DNA of 64,000 nt, taken from contig CM034596.1 in the NCBI GenBank assembly GCA_020091685.1, forward strand, positions 1,240,001-1,304,000, given 5' to 3'. Shown here piece after piece: positions 1 to 11,552 of this stretch. Every line of letters starts with the position of its first letter. Position 1 is the first letter of the stretch. The position numbers and the translations under genes were made by a program. The notes beneath the pieces are model-generated. The model was not told the DNA's origin. It saw only the letters and a program-made list of their open reading frames with translations, and searched no databases. The stretch is from Lutjanus erythropterus. Its lineage: Eukaryota; Chordata; Actinopteri; Lutjaniformes; Lutjanidae.

Positions 1-1592
1 AAGCGCGGTTACAGGAGGACCTGGCTACAATGTCAGAGAAAAGCGAAGAGCCAAGCAAAGCACAAAGAAGCTAGAGATTCAAATCAAAGAAGTGGCCAGA
101 TCACCTGCCCATTTTACAACGAGCTCGACCTCATTTTTGGCGACAAACTGAGCACTCAGCCAGTAGTGCTGCTTGACAGTGCTGTTGAAGGCGAAGAAGA
201 CAAGTCTGAAACTACGTGGAGCACAGCTAGTCCGCCACAATGATGGCGAAACAGGTAAGTTAACTAGTGAATGTTGGCTAGCTAGCTGCCTCTCAGCTGT
301 TTGTAGCACATATAACATTGCGTTCATTGTCAGTCAGACACATCCTGCTGATCACAGTAGCAAGCACTGTTTTAGCTATGTTTTATGTTACAATAGCATT
401 ATAGCATTTTAATATCATTGTTTGTGCCAGGTGATTCGATCCCTGAGTCACTCCCACCTATGACCCCTGAGTCACTGCGACCTACAAGGACCCCTGAGTC
501 ACTCCAAAGTACATCTTCTTCTCCAGCTGAAGAAAGCTCATCATCTGCACGTAATACAGAGAACACAACACCTAACAAGTCCTGTGGAAGTAAGGAATCC
601 AAAACATTAGTTGTTTTGATCAGACTTTTGTTGAATCTCAAGTTAACTGCTGATTGCTTAGTTGGATGCTTTAAGTTCCCCTTCACTCAAAAATGTGTCC
701 TACACTTGAATATTTGAGCATCACTATGCAGAATTATGTATGTGCATTCTTTTTTCATCTGCATCTGCTGAAAGTAGACATCTATTGTTCACTGAAAATC
801 AGATTTTAATGGGGGGGGGGTATATTTATTTTTTGTGAGGGAGAAGGATATGTGATTTCAATATAGTGTTTATATACAATCCACCCATTACTGTTTTGTA
901 CACTTCTGTATTCTCACAAATGTACTGTACTGCATCCCTTTCTCTTTCTACTCATCTCTAACCTCTGCTGGTAGCCTAGCAATTTATGTTTAGAATTATG
1001 CTACAATAGTTTCTACCAAACACTTGTTCTCCTTTTTACAGCTGCATCTGCTAGGAGCAGAAAAAGAAAATCAAAAATGGAAGCGACCCTTGAAGTTTTT
1101 GCTGAGAAGATTAGCAGTGCCCTCCACCAAGATGACACCGAGTTTCACAAAGATGCAAAAAGTGCAGCATAAGCATGAGATGAAAATGTTCTCCATGTTC
1201 ACCCAGTTTATGGAGAGGACAAACCAGCCCCTACAGCCACCTTTCTTCCAGGCACCAGGCCAGCCTCCACGCCTTTGCAACTTCAGACCACCGCCGCCTC
1301 AACCTTCCTACCATAATTTTACCCAGCCTCATCCATTTGGTGAGATATCCAACCAGCCTCTTGTCCTTCCTGCACGATCTGGCTCAGACTCCACCTTTCA
1401 ACTATGGTCCTGCACATCCCCCTGATCTGGCCCAGCCTCCACCTACCAACCATGCTCCTGCACACTCCCCAGATTTGGCTTAGCCTTTCAGCCAGACGCC
1501 AGCACACCCTCAAGATCTGGTTCAGCCAGGCATCTGCACATTCAGCACCGTTCTACCGAGGAGGAAAATTAAGCAGTATTTTGAGGATGATT
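1..1592 (+). pseudogene. Harbinger Myb/SANT-like accessory protein, broken, three exons visible
   Basis: Three exon-like blocks with good splice signals: about 1-254 (donor GTAAGT), 431-589 (acceptor CCAG, donor GTAAGG) and 1042-1592 (acceptor TTTTACAG). Exon 1 reads CPFYNELDLIFGDKLSTQP, the usual segment just after the Myb/SANT domain in these proteins. Exon 2 is Ser/Pro/Glu-rich (PESLPPMTPESL). Exon 3 gives a basic patch (SRKRKSKMEATLEVFAEK), then MKMFSMFTQFMERTNQP and a Pro-rich tail. Frame changes are needed near the end of exon 1 (around 233) and in exon 3 (around 1150-1170), and again in the Pro-rich tail, so no intact product is possible. The N-terminal Myb fold itself lies upstream of the window. 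Confidence 0.65.
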
Positions 1593-2279
1593 AGAATCTT
1601 GTTAAATTAATTGCACTATACATAAGAATTGCACTATGCACAAGAATTTAGTTGAGTTTACAGTTGTTATGTTGCTATGTATGTTATTAAACCTGCAGAC
1701 ATAAGAATTCCAATATGGGTTATTGTTAAAATTTCATTTTGAACACAAGTCAGCCATTTTCAGAGCAGAACTCTGAAACAAGCTGTATTTTTTTAATATA
1801 TACAAATACAAAATCCCTTGTATGGAAGAATATTTTTGTAACCTTGATCAGAATATCTCTGTCTGTGACAACTGTTAAATTATTTTATTGTCCACAGCCT
1901 ATTCTCTTCCAATAACAACATAAAAACACACCAGTACATACTTACACTACGTTACACAGAACTGGCACTTTATTATTTTTATTACTTTGTTCATAGTGTT
2001 TTTATGTTCAACAATGTCAATTCAAGCTTTTGTTACTGAACTAGAAGCCATGTGCTAATTAATTAAATAAGCTCTTATTATGTTTCCAATTTGCACATAT
2101 CTAAGGGTCAAATGTGAGTAAAGTACTCACTACTCACACTGTGGAGCTCTAAACAGCTCTTTCAAAACAGAAGGATAATAAACATGAGCTTGTCAAATTC
2201 CATAGTGGGGCAAAATATAGGGAGCAAGAGCCAAACTTATATTTTTACACCCCTAAACGTTGGCTATAAAAGAGTTCTT

Positions 2280-3695
2280 TCAGTGCCTCCCTGACTCTCT
2301 CTGGCTGAACATCTTGTGCAGGGCCTCCTTCTGCTCCTCCTGAACAGCTTGACCAGGTTCCTCATAGGCTTCACCGCACTTCTCACACGTTGTGGAGAGT
2401 GCAGCATGCACTGACGATGGTGGGGATGGTGGAGATGTCCACATCCAGATGCTTCCCTAGGCACCTCAAACTCCCCTTCAGTCGGCTGAACCCACACTCC
2501 ACTGTCATCCTGGCCCTTCTGTGTCATTCCTTGAAGTAGCATTGCGCCTCTGTCAGGGTGTTTGTGTCAGTGTATCCTTTGATCAGCCAGGTTTTCAGGG
2601 TGTACACAGGGTCGCCAAGCAGCATAATTGGTATTTGGATACCATTGATTTCCTCAGTGTCTTGATATGATGGGAATATATTACATCAGTTAAATTTATT
2701 TACAAGATAAATTATAATGTGTAAGTCTACCCATTTTCTTTCCCCTAACTAATATTGTAACTAACTGCAATGTTAAAATGACATATGTGCTCTGTCTCCA
2801 AATACAGGGGAGGGGGTCTGTGACAGAAAAAAAACTCACTGGTGGAAAAAGCTCCCCTCTCTCTGCCAGTGCATAGATATGGGAATTCTTGAGGACCCTG
2901 GCATCGTGGACACTCCCAGGCCACCCCGTGTAGATGTTGGTGAAACTATTGAGGGGACATGGAATGAGTATTTCAATACCATGCAAACAATTATGTAGAG
3001 AAATGCCAATCGTTTACTCATCTTTAAAGCACTAGTGCACGGTGATACAACATTTAACTAAAAGATATAGAAGAGAGGTTCTTTCATAAAGGACTTACCA
3101 GAAGTTGTGGTCTACAATCCCCTGTAGAATGATGGAGTGCCAACCTTTACGATTGTAATAGTCGCAGGGATTTTCCTCAGGAGCAATCATGGGGATATGA
3201 CACCCATCTTATTGCTCTGGCGCACTGTGGGAAACCCCATCTTTGCCGATTATCCCCCGGAGATCATCACCCTTAGGTAATTGAATGTACTCTGACATTA
3301 GGATTTGGCGAACGGCCTGGCAAAAGTCGTGGATGATGCCACAGACACTGGACTTTGCAATGCTGAAGAGGTTGGCCAGTGTACGGTAACAACTGCCTGT
3401 TGCTAACCAGTACAGCGCAACTCTGACTTGCTTTGTCAGGGGGATGGGTCGCCTCATATTGGTGTCTTGCCGCTCGAGTCTTGTGGAGAGGCACTGACAG
3501 ATGTAATTGAAGGTGGCCTTCGACATCCCAAAGTTTTGGAGAAACTCAGTTTTTGTGAAGCAGCCATTCACGTCCTGATCCCACCACTCCTGGCTCCGAT
3601 TCTGCATCCACAACACCTCTGTGCAGATGTGCTCCACAAAAAGCCATGGCTAAACATTTGGCTCTCTTTTTCCTCATTCTTCTTCTCGTTACCAT
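2280..3695 (-). pseudogene. Harbinger (HARBI1-like) DDE transposase, broken, three exons
   Basis: Exon 1 (about 3695-3099, donor GTAAGT) begins MVTRRRMRKKRAKCLAMA and carries the family helical region (QEWWDQDVNGCF, GMSKATFNYICQ, ATGSCYRTLANLFSIAKSS), then the decayed first catalytic Asp region (GCHIP, near 3205-3225) and PEENPCDYYNRKGWHSI. Exon 2 (2945-2840) gives FTNIYTGWPGSVHDARVL with the second catalytic Asp. Exon 3 (about 2672-2280) gives [11 protein letters not shown] and RARMTVECGFSRLKGSL with the catalytic Glu, ending in TGA. Breaks seen: a frame change near 3645, another around 3205-3240, and one in-frame TGA near 2524. All other family landmarks are in order, so decay is moderate. 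Confidence 0.75.
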
Positions 3696-3809
3696 TTGCT
3701 CATACCGTCGCCAGCTTCCACTGCACAAATACTTGAAAATTAACCCGTAGTAAAGGCTAACTTCATTTGTGGTTGTAACACATGTTGTAATGTTATCCAT
3801 GGTTAATTT

Positions 3810-3916
3810 CAGTTGTTGTGCCTTGAAATGCACCCCTGCCTTGAAATGCACCCCCACCACAAAGTGACGTGGGTGGTGCATTTCAGGGCAGGGGTGCATT
3901 TCTCGGCACAACACTG
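3810..3916. repeat. 107-bp near-perfect palindrome, fold-back MITE
   Basis: The two halves are inverted copies around a short centre (AAGTGAC). Each arm runs CAGT(T)GTTGTGCC, then GAAATGCACCCCTGCC, then TGAAATGCACC, so the arm also repeats GAAATGCACC directly. The CAGTGTTGTGCC end resembles hAT-type termini. No matching 8-bp flanks were found. It lies just beyond the start of the Harbinger transposase and may mark that element's end or be an independent insertion. Confidence 0.6.
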
Positions 3917-3994
3917 TAAACAGCGTGCTGTCCTGACGTCTTTGTTATTGTTCTTCTGTGCATGCGGGTCTGTTCAAGGCCGTGGACTGTTCAC

Positions 3995-4115
3995 ACGGGA
4001 ATCAATGTAGGTCAAATATAGGTCACATTTAAAAACTAATGTGAACCACCAAACAAAAAAATCGGATCTGTGTAAAAAATCGGAATTGAGCATTAAGACC
4101 TGCTGTGGGAACTAA
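3995..4115. repeat. Fragment of a dispersed DNA-transposon repeat
   Basis: Contains two spaced AAAAATCGGA motifs (ATCGGATCTGTG and ATCGGAATTGAGC) followed by ATTAAGACCTGC. I recall this arrangement from common fish MITEs, where GTGAACGTAGC usually follows. Only one end is visible and there is no coding sequence. Family assignment is from memory. Confidence 0.35.
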
Positions 4116-4120
4116 GCCAG

Positions 4121-4304
4121 AGAACCACAGGGGCAAAATAGACATAACTAATGAGACACAGGTGGACAAACAGGTGAAACTAATGACAATCAAAAAAGAG
4201 CAGGAAAAGAAAAAAGACAGGAAGTAAAGATAAGACACATGAGGGAGGGCCAGGACTACTAAAATAAAACAGGAAATGACCAACAAAAAACCAAAGCCAT
4301 GACA
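4121..4304 (+). repeat. Unclassified dispersed repeat, copy A
   Basis: About 184 bp that recurs in the same orientation at 37639-37822 with only scattered differences. Shared landmarks are ACTAATGAGACACAGGTGG, GACAGGAAGTAAAGA and AAATAAAACAGGAAATGACC, ending CCATGACA. It has no coding sequence. The minus-strand ORFs over it are chance readings. Confidence 0.75.
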
Positions 4305-4966
4305 TTATTATTATACAAATATATGTTGCTACATTATGCCACATTAAGAATTGCCATAACATCAAAACTACTGATAAACAAAACAATGCACCATGAATTT
4401 GTATATGAAATGTACAGGAAATGTATTTAGTTCATTATAAAAGTATATTATAACAATAATATAATTTGCTGACTGTAATAGTAATTGTCTCTCCACCACA
4501 AAACAAACTTGCACTTTCCATTGAAACCTTAGAAGGCCTTTAGTTTGAAATGGATACAAGAATGGTTGAGTGTATCGTAACAGTGTTATGCAGTTACTTT
4601 AACAGGGCAGCATGGAGCAGATCACAACAAAGCTTCGTACTAAAATATTTCAGTGATGGCCCACTTTTCTCATCATGCCTGGAGTGAGTAAGCTGTTAAG
4701 TTAGTTGTTTTATGTTCCAAAAGAGGGCGGTTTATGTTGGTAGTCTAATTGTAAATTTTGTGCTGATATGTAGTTTTAACCATTCAACCAGTGAGGTGGC
4801 TGTTAGACTCTTCATTCTGCACTCTTGCCACTTGTATTTTGCCACTGCGTTTTAAAGTTCTAGTTCCCTGTGCTGAATGTCATTAATGAATGTCATCACT
4901 GACAGCTGTTTTCTGCCTCTTATTCCACACTGTCTATTACTATTGGGAGTGGGGGTGTAAATAAAT
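4305..4966. other. No gene seen
   Basis: AT-rich unique-looking sequence. The short ORFs here have no recognisable domain, and there is no splice-bounded coding block. I see no RNA gene. Confidence 0.6.
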
Positions 4967-5310
4967 AAAGATACACTTTAGTACTGCAATATGTTTTCGG
5001 AAACTGTGTCAATTCTCAAAAACACCGTATTATGATATATGCAAAATTTGTGGCAGTGGTTCATTTTGTGATGTGTTTAAACCCATGACCGGTGCCCAAC
5101 AACCCAACAACCATGTTGTTTTCATGGTCTGACAGCAGAAAAGGTTAAATTTTTTAATAGAGATTTTATCCATGGTGGAGGGTTCTTTATATTATAATAA
5201 AAAAATAGCATGTCACCTTGTTTACAGTATCGCAATATATTAAATCATAACCCCTGTATCATGATATGCATCATGTTGCCAGATTCTTGCAGTATCCTGC
5301 CCTAATTGGA
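4967..5310. repeat. Dispersed repeat fragment
   Basis: Runs from TACACTTTAGTACTGCAATA to TATCCTGCCCTAATTGGAAG and includes CAATATATTAAATCATAACC and CCCTGTATCATGATATGCAT. I recognise this from memory as a common non-coding fish repeat. Termini are unclear. Confidence 0.45.
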
Positions 5311-6186
5311 AGAAATACAATACTCATTTTAGCCAATTGGCAACCCAACAAAAATGGGTCCACAACCTATTTTGCATCCTGACCCTAAGTTTGACAAACT
5401 CCAACAAAGGAAGGGAAGGCGTTAATTAATGTAAAAATTGATGTAAACAATGTTGGCTTTGGAAATATTTTAACCATATTAAATGTGTTTAGTTGGTCTC
5501 AAAGATGCACACTGCACATTCTGGTAAGAAACTAATATGAACATAACTTTGTTTACAACAATATCTCATAGGGTACCTTTAATTTTGTTGTTATTACTTA
5601 TGTAAATGATACTGATCTCTCTCCTCTCTTGTACATACTCAAACTAACTAAATTAAAAATAATTATGAAGTGCTGGCATGCCAGCAGAAAACAGGATGCT
5701 GTCATATTGGAAGACTGACCGGACTAGCTGTGATCCTTCCGTACAAACAGTCATAGCCAAGTGGCAATGTATCAAACCCAACATCCAAACTCTGGATGTC
5801 TCAGAACACAGAAATAAGCATCTTTCTCTGCAAACACCTTACATCACACCTCTCTGTGTGAGCACTTCTCATTTATTTGTATGGGGAAAGCCCCATTATG
5901 ATTGAGCAGTAAGGCCTGCAGCCATCTGCCTATGATTACAGCTTGGGAACAACACTACAACAATGGCCACTTGGGCATGGCAAAAAGCAGGGGAGAGCCC
6001 AGCGATGATCACACACAACAATTACTGGGGAACCAAATCCCCCAAGTCGGCTGTTTGTAGGAGTAAAACCCAGAGATTTGGCAAGCCAGTGGTTGTGAGG
6101 CATCCAACATGCAACTGAAGCCAAGCAGCACACTCCCGATCAGATCAGCGCCATGTGTGGTGTCACACTGGGCCATAATCAAAGCC
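5311..6186. other. No gene seen
   Basis: Short ORFs only. The 5900-6190 stretch is richer in GC than its surroundings (GCCCCATTATGATTGAGCAG to CTGGGCCATAATCAAAGCC). It has no ORF of note on either strand that matches a family I know, and no C/D or H/ACA box layout I could establish. Confidence 0.5.
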
Positions 6187-6238
6187 ATGTATATATCCAT
6201 ATTGTATATATATATGTGTATATATATATATTGTATAC
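6187..6238. repeat. TA/GT-rich microsatellite
   Basis: Imperfect ATATATAT and TGTATATA units over about 50 bp, flanked by ordinary AT-rich sequence. Confidence 0.8.
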
Positions 6239-6737
6239 GTTGTGTTTTGCATGATAAAAGGGATTGTCATTTTTCCACTATTTAAAGTAAAATAAGTAGA
6301 GTAAAACTTCAACTTTGCATTATAGCTTTGATGTCAACACTGTTCAAACTTCCATGGTATCAGACCATTTATGCTAATGACTTTGACGATCCTCTGATTT
6401 TTTTTCTTGTGACACTTTTAGGTCAGATTTCTACTCCTCAAACACTCCAGTTCAACCTCTATGACAAAGAAGTCTTTTGAAGTCCTCAGCTGGTCTGTTA
6501 GCACAACAAACACTGTGTCAGCACTTCTGTACTCTTGTTGTTTTATTATAGTAAATCACTTCAAGTGGTTTCAGTTTGCTGGGTATTGTTGTGTGTGTGG
6601 ACTCTGTGCCCCCCATTTCATATGATGCAACTTTTTTCCATCCGTCAGTAAGCACCAGTCATCTATATGTGACTGAACACACTGAGGCCTTCTTATATTG
6701 AATTGACTTAATAAATGCAAACAAAGTCAATAATACA

Positions 6738-7676
6738 TTGACCCTTCGCTAAGTCCTGCCCTCCTTAATTACCGTTGCTAAGCCTACCAAGCTTCCCATT
6801 CTCGCACTGCATTTATGTAGTTTACAGTAATAATGCTGGCAGATATAACATTGATTTTGGGAGTAATTGTTGAAAGTCAAGGTCTTTGAATCCTTAGAGG
6901 AGAAAACAAAAGCAACTTCTCATTTCTAGCTGATGACAGTTGATTTAGTTGGCTAAAATAATGACTCACAAGCAGATTTTATAAGTGTAGCTGGCTGATG
7001 TCAGCTACTACTAACTCCTTCTGTCAAGAAGTCCATCTCCAGCTGACATTTTAATGTTTCCATCTAACATGTTTTAAAACAAGAACCCTGTGAAAGTGTA
7101 AACTTAAAGTTACCCGACAGCTGCGTACATGATATAACGTTAATGGTAAAAGACTGAGGCTCATTACACTCATTAACAAGGGAAAAGGAAGCACAGGGAC
7201 TTGATTAGTACAGCACACCAGCCGGACCGTGATCATGGAAGACAGAGCTAAGCTAACTCAGCTTTGACATGAGACAGCGAGCCAGAGTGAGATGCATTAC
7301 CATTGACCCACTTTGATTCTGCATCAGCCCACATCCTGCTCCTCAAACCCCCACAGAACAAATGCAGTGGTATCTAACAAGTTTGTCTGGAGGTAAAGTT
7401 ACCACAGCTGGTAAGCTAGTGTTAGTTAACTGGACATGCAAACGTTTGCAGCTAATGTTAGAGCAGTTGAAAACAGAGGTGAATCCATTCACCACGTGTG
7501 CTCTTGTGTTTCATGTTTTTGAGAGACTACAAAAAGATGCCACTGTCCATACTCACAAAAAGATGAGTGCCCTGGCCTCCTGTACACTGAAATGGAAAGC
7601 TTGACAGCTCTACTTACAGTTACTAAGCTGTGATTGGACAGTTGCTGTTTGGAGGTGGGGCTTATTGAAGGGTCAT
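6738..7676 (+). mobile_element. Non-autonomous TIR element, copy 1 of 3
   Basis: Starts TTGACCCTTCGCTAAGTCC and ends GGGCTTATTGAAGGGTCA, an imperfect terminal inverted repeat of about 20 bp. Two other copies share most of the interior: 31795-32586 (same orientation, right end missing) and 43504-44546 (inverted, complete). Shared interior landmarks are GGCTAAAATAATGACTCACA, GACCCACTTTGATTCTGCAT and CTCTTGTGTTTCATGTTTTT. No transposase segment is visible and the ORFs are not conserved as protein. Target duplication is unclear: ATT flanks this copy if the ends are trimmed to GACCC, but AGT fits copy 3 with different trimming. Superfamily therefore undetermined. Confidence 0.75.
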
Positions 7677-10600
7677 TTAGCTTTCCCCTAAGTTTATGCA
7701 GCGCAGCTTGTCAACATCAAGGCTACATAGGTTGCATTTAATTTAATTTGAATAAATGAGTTTCCTAAAACCAGAAACCTACACTACAGTGTCAGATTTG
7801 AAGAGTGTTAATATCTCCATCCAAAAAAGTATGTTTATCAGTTTCTGAGGCCCACGATCTAAAGTTATCAACCCAATCATCCATGCTGACACTGTTAGCA
7901 GGCAACAGCTGACACCGTGTTTAGAAGGGAACCCCAGACCCATGAAATTTCTTAAAAGAGTGATCATTTTAAGTGACAGCATGAGAAAATCTTGTACAAC
8001 AGGTGCTTCACCTTTGAGGAAAGAAAACAGACAGTCAATTAACAATTAAGTCAATTAATTGTCAGCACAATCAAAAGAACAAGTACCAAGTAGACGTCAA
8101 CAATGAAACAAGAAATGCTGATCGCAGGTCAGGATTATCGTTCTCTGAAGGGAAAACAGTCCTATAAGTTAATAAGTTGATATATTTTCATCCAGTGAAT
8201 GTCAACAATTGTTTCAAACATTCTGCAGACTAGTTAGGCCTCAAGAGCCATCTGGTGCCAGCAGACATATAGAAACCTCCAAGCATTCTTTGCGAGTGCA
8301 CCAATTTTTTTTCATCCAGCATGTATGCTTTCCACGCATGGTTCACCTCCGAGGCCAAAACTCCATCCCATGGGAAACAAATCAATTCTCTTAAGTATCA
8401 TGACTTTTTAAAAATGATTTCTAAGTCGATTTTTGGATTGCTGGATCGATTTTTTAAAATATATATGATCAACACCTGAAGGGTCAAAACTCACATTGAG
8501 CTGCGTGCAGTTTCAGAGGCTCTATTAACTGAAAATTTTATCTATCATCTTCTTTACTATATCACAGCACCAGCTTGCTGAGCAGAAACAGCGAAATGCA
8601 TCAGTTTATTTCAATGTATATATGTGTTTTATTTACTACTTTTATATGCAATATGGCAATGATACTGTTGAAATAAAACTTATTGACATGTGATATGCAC
8701 TTGTGTGGAAATATCATAATCTACAGTCTCTAGAAGAGTAAGACTCAGCTTTTTCCCATGGTCTAGCAAACAAAAATCACAATAAATTGGAATATTGACT
8801 CACAGCACTTAATACCTATTTAAGAGGAACTTAACAGCAGCTGAAAATCTTATTTTTGCTGAGTCGCTAACATCATTTCATCACTTCAGTGATGTGGGAA
8901 ATACCAGGCTGTGTCAGCAGTCTGTGACATCACTGTTGGGCGTGGTCAGAGCTGCAACAAATTAGAAATTTCAACCAGAAGGGGTAGGGACACACTGCTT
9001 TTCAGCCTTTTTAGTTTTAAGGTAACTGCTAATGAATATTTCAGTAAAGCCAGACGGAAATCCTGTTGGATTCTTTTCATGTTATAAATTAAAAACTATA
9101 CATCACACAGCTGATGACAGGCTCCTCGAGGTGAGGCAGAGATTTCAGTTTGATTTTAACAACACAGTTTAATGGGCGTGCCGGAGACTGTGGAAGCCAC
9201 CCTGGTAGACGACACCTTAAGGCAAAAAAGACATAAAGTGCTCATCACTACTGTCTCAGGTTTCAGAACAAAAAACTAATTAAACTTCTTTATTTTTATT
9301 TGGATTGTACGTTTGCCTCCGCCAAATTCTGATCAGTTGTGCGGCTGTGGGGCAACAAAAGGACAGCGTGTCAAGGTGCATGCATGTGTGGGGATGTTTA
9401 TGTTTGCGTGCATGTGTGTAATAAGCGGGTGTCCCTTTCAGCATCGATGAACAGAAGCTGCTCACTCAGTAACAGATAGCCTAAGATCATCACTGGATAC
9501 ATTCCACTGAACCCATTAAAACTGACTTGTGTAAGAGTGGCTTGGCATACAATAATACTTATTTGAACGGGTAGACAGGATTAAATGCCCCGATGCTTTG
9601 GCATGTCTGTAAGCACACACACACCCCAATATAGCCAAAGAGGGACTTCCCCGCAAATCCTGGAAGCACAGCGTTCTCATACTTTAAATAAATGTGTACA
9701 CATCATGCTGTCATGGGAAAAGACAGGAAAGTTGAACCAAAGTTGAACGCCCTGCATGTATGTCAAGGCAAAATATGGCTGAAGAGGAGGTGAGCCATGT
9801 TTATGTGTATAAAATAAATAAAGCAGAGATACAGCATCCATAAATATAAATTTTGCAACGGCTTTCCACATTTGAACTGCCAGGATGTAAACAGCTTCTT
9901 CAGTGTAACAGCTCACACTAAAAGGTTTTTCGCCAAGTCGATCTAGTCTGGAATTTAATGAGCGCTGCAGGAGATATGACTCAGGCAATATTTTGACACC
10001 TGTTTCAATATGTGATTTCACCCTCAGCGGGAAAATTAAGTTATATGACTGATCATCTTCAGATTATAACTACACTATTTATGAGACTCCAAACACCCCA
10101 GTAATGACACGTACATCTGTGGCTAATTGTAGATGACCATATGGCCGCTTTTTAACATTCAGAATTGTGGGTCACAAGGGGATCCGTTGGTCCAAAACAG
10201 AACACTAATGCACTATTGGGCTATTTTCCAGACTGGAAAGCACTTTTTTTTTTTTCAATCCTAAAACATGATATGAATTAGTTTGTCAGCTTGCTAACGT
10301 CACTGTGAGTGCTAACAGAAAACAGTGTCCTCAGATTACTTTTTTGTTGTAACAGGCAATGTAATTAGTTAGTTTTGCAATTCAAGTATTAGTAGTTAGA
10401 TTTTTCAAAGAAGCAGTCCATTATGGTTTCAATGTCACCACATTTCCACCACTGCAAGACATACCGCCGCCTGCACCTGTCACTGGAGGAGACTGAGGCT
10501 GTGTCTTTTTTGTAGAGTTGTGTAGTGGGTGGAATCTAGTGTTTTCTTTGTTGTGTTGTGATGAAGAAGCCCAGACTATGGATATCTTTGGAGGTGATCT

Positions 10601-11552
10601 CTGTTTATTTCTGACAGCAAAGAGGTAAAAACAAATCCTAAGACACAAATTATTTTGAGCACAATGTTGCTTACATCTTCCATGGAGTACAAAAGCAAGG
10701 GGGAAGAGGTAAAGGCAGGAGACAACCCTTAATAGGACAGGGTGAACATAGGGATACGGACACTCAAATGTTCCACACTGAATTTGGCTTAAACGTGTCT
10801 GGTCATAACTATTTACACACATTTTGTGTAATTATAACACTGCATCTTACAAATGTAGATCTGACTCTGTTATACATATTACTACTACATAACTGACCTT
10901 GTTACAGATGCACTGATTGTAATTTTCTTGGCTAACTTCTGATGTGCTGATTCTGATTTGCTATCTTTCTAAGAACTATAGTTAACACAGTAAACACATT
11001 TTTGTAAAATTTTCTTTCTGTTCACGTCATAACACTGACAATAAAATAATAACTCCCCAAAATAAAAATAGATAAAAATAATTTCCCCAAAAGTCCTCCA
11101 CTTTACTCCTAAGCCTTATTATATTGCTAAGATTATGTACAAGGGAGGGAACAAAATCTCACGTGATCTCATGGGGAATGTGATCTTATGTGATCTTGTT
11201 AGGAAGCAGATACAAAAAAATGTTGTGCTTAAACAGTTTGATGTAGTCATGCTTTTATTTCTGAAAAAAAGAAGGGCTAAACCGGAAGAAAATGTTTGGG
11301 TAGACGCAGTCAATGTGGTTGTTAATTCTTCAGTAAGAACTGGAGATTGGGATTCGAACAGTAATATGCTGCTAGCTAACGCTAGCCTGAACAGCTAGAA
11401 AGCTTACCATTGTTAGGCAACACCTAACAATATGGAATCAATAGGTAGAGATGAGTTCTTCAATTATTGGCTTCCTTGCCCCTTTTTGGAGTTTTTTTAA
11501 TGCACCTACAGATGCTTTTGTAAATAGCTACACTAAGTAGCAGTTAGCACAG
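7677..11552. other. No gene seen
   Basis: A 3.9-kb stretch with only short unsupported ORFs. The largest, 133 codons on the minus strand at 10421-10822, is rich in His, Cys, Ser and Pro with no domain pattern or splice context. Weak repeat-like patches occur near 8280-8460 and 8930-8990, with poly-T at 10242-10255. I see no RNA gene. Confidence 0.5.

Larger units (their letters stand above)
1..3800. mobile_element. PIF/Harbinger DNA transposon, left end outside window, decayed
   Basis: Two convergent genes typical of this superfamily are present: a Myb/SANT-like DNA-binding gene on the plus strand (exons within 1-1592) and a HARBI1-like DDE nuclease on the minus strand (2280-3695). In Harbinger elements the Myb-like protein brings the nuclease to the element ends. 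The left terminal repeat lies before the window, so terminal inverted repeats and the expected 3-bp target duplication cannot be checked, and the right boundary is approximate. Between the genes, 1600-2270 is AT-rich spacer without coding signal. Both genes carry a few inactivating changes, so this copy is not autonomous. Confidence 0.8.

Noticed and set aside
5900-6190. Possible small structured RNA
   Set aside because: Slightly higher GC, but no box motifs or consistent stem layout could be established by eye.
6736-7677. 3-bp target duplication for the TTGACCC element as proof of superfamily
   Set aside because: The apparent ATT at copy 1 and AGT at copy 3 need different end trimming, so neither is reliable.
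10421-10822. 133-codon minus-strand ORF
   Set aside because: Low-complexity His/Cys/Ser/Pro composition, no domain, no splice or promoter context.
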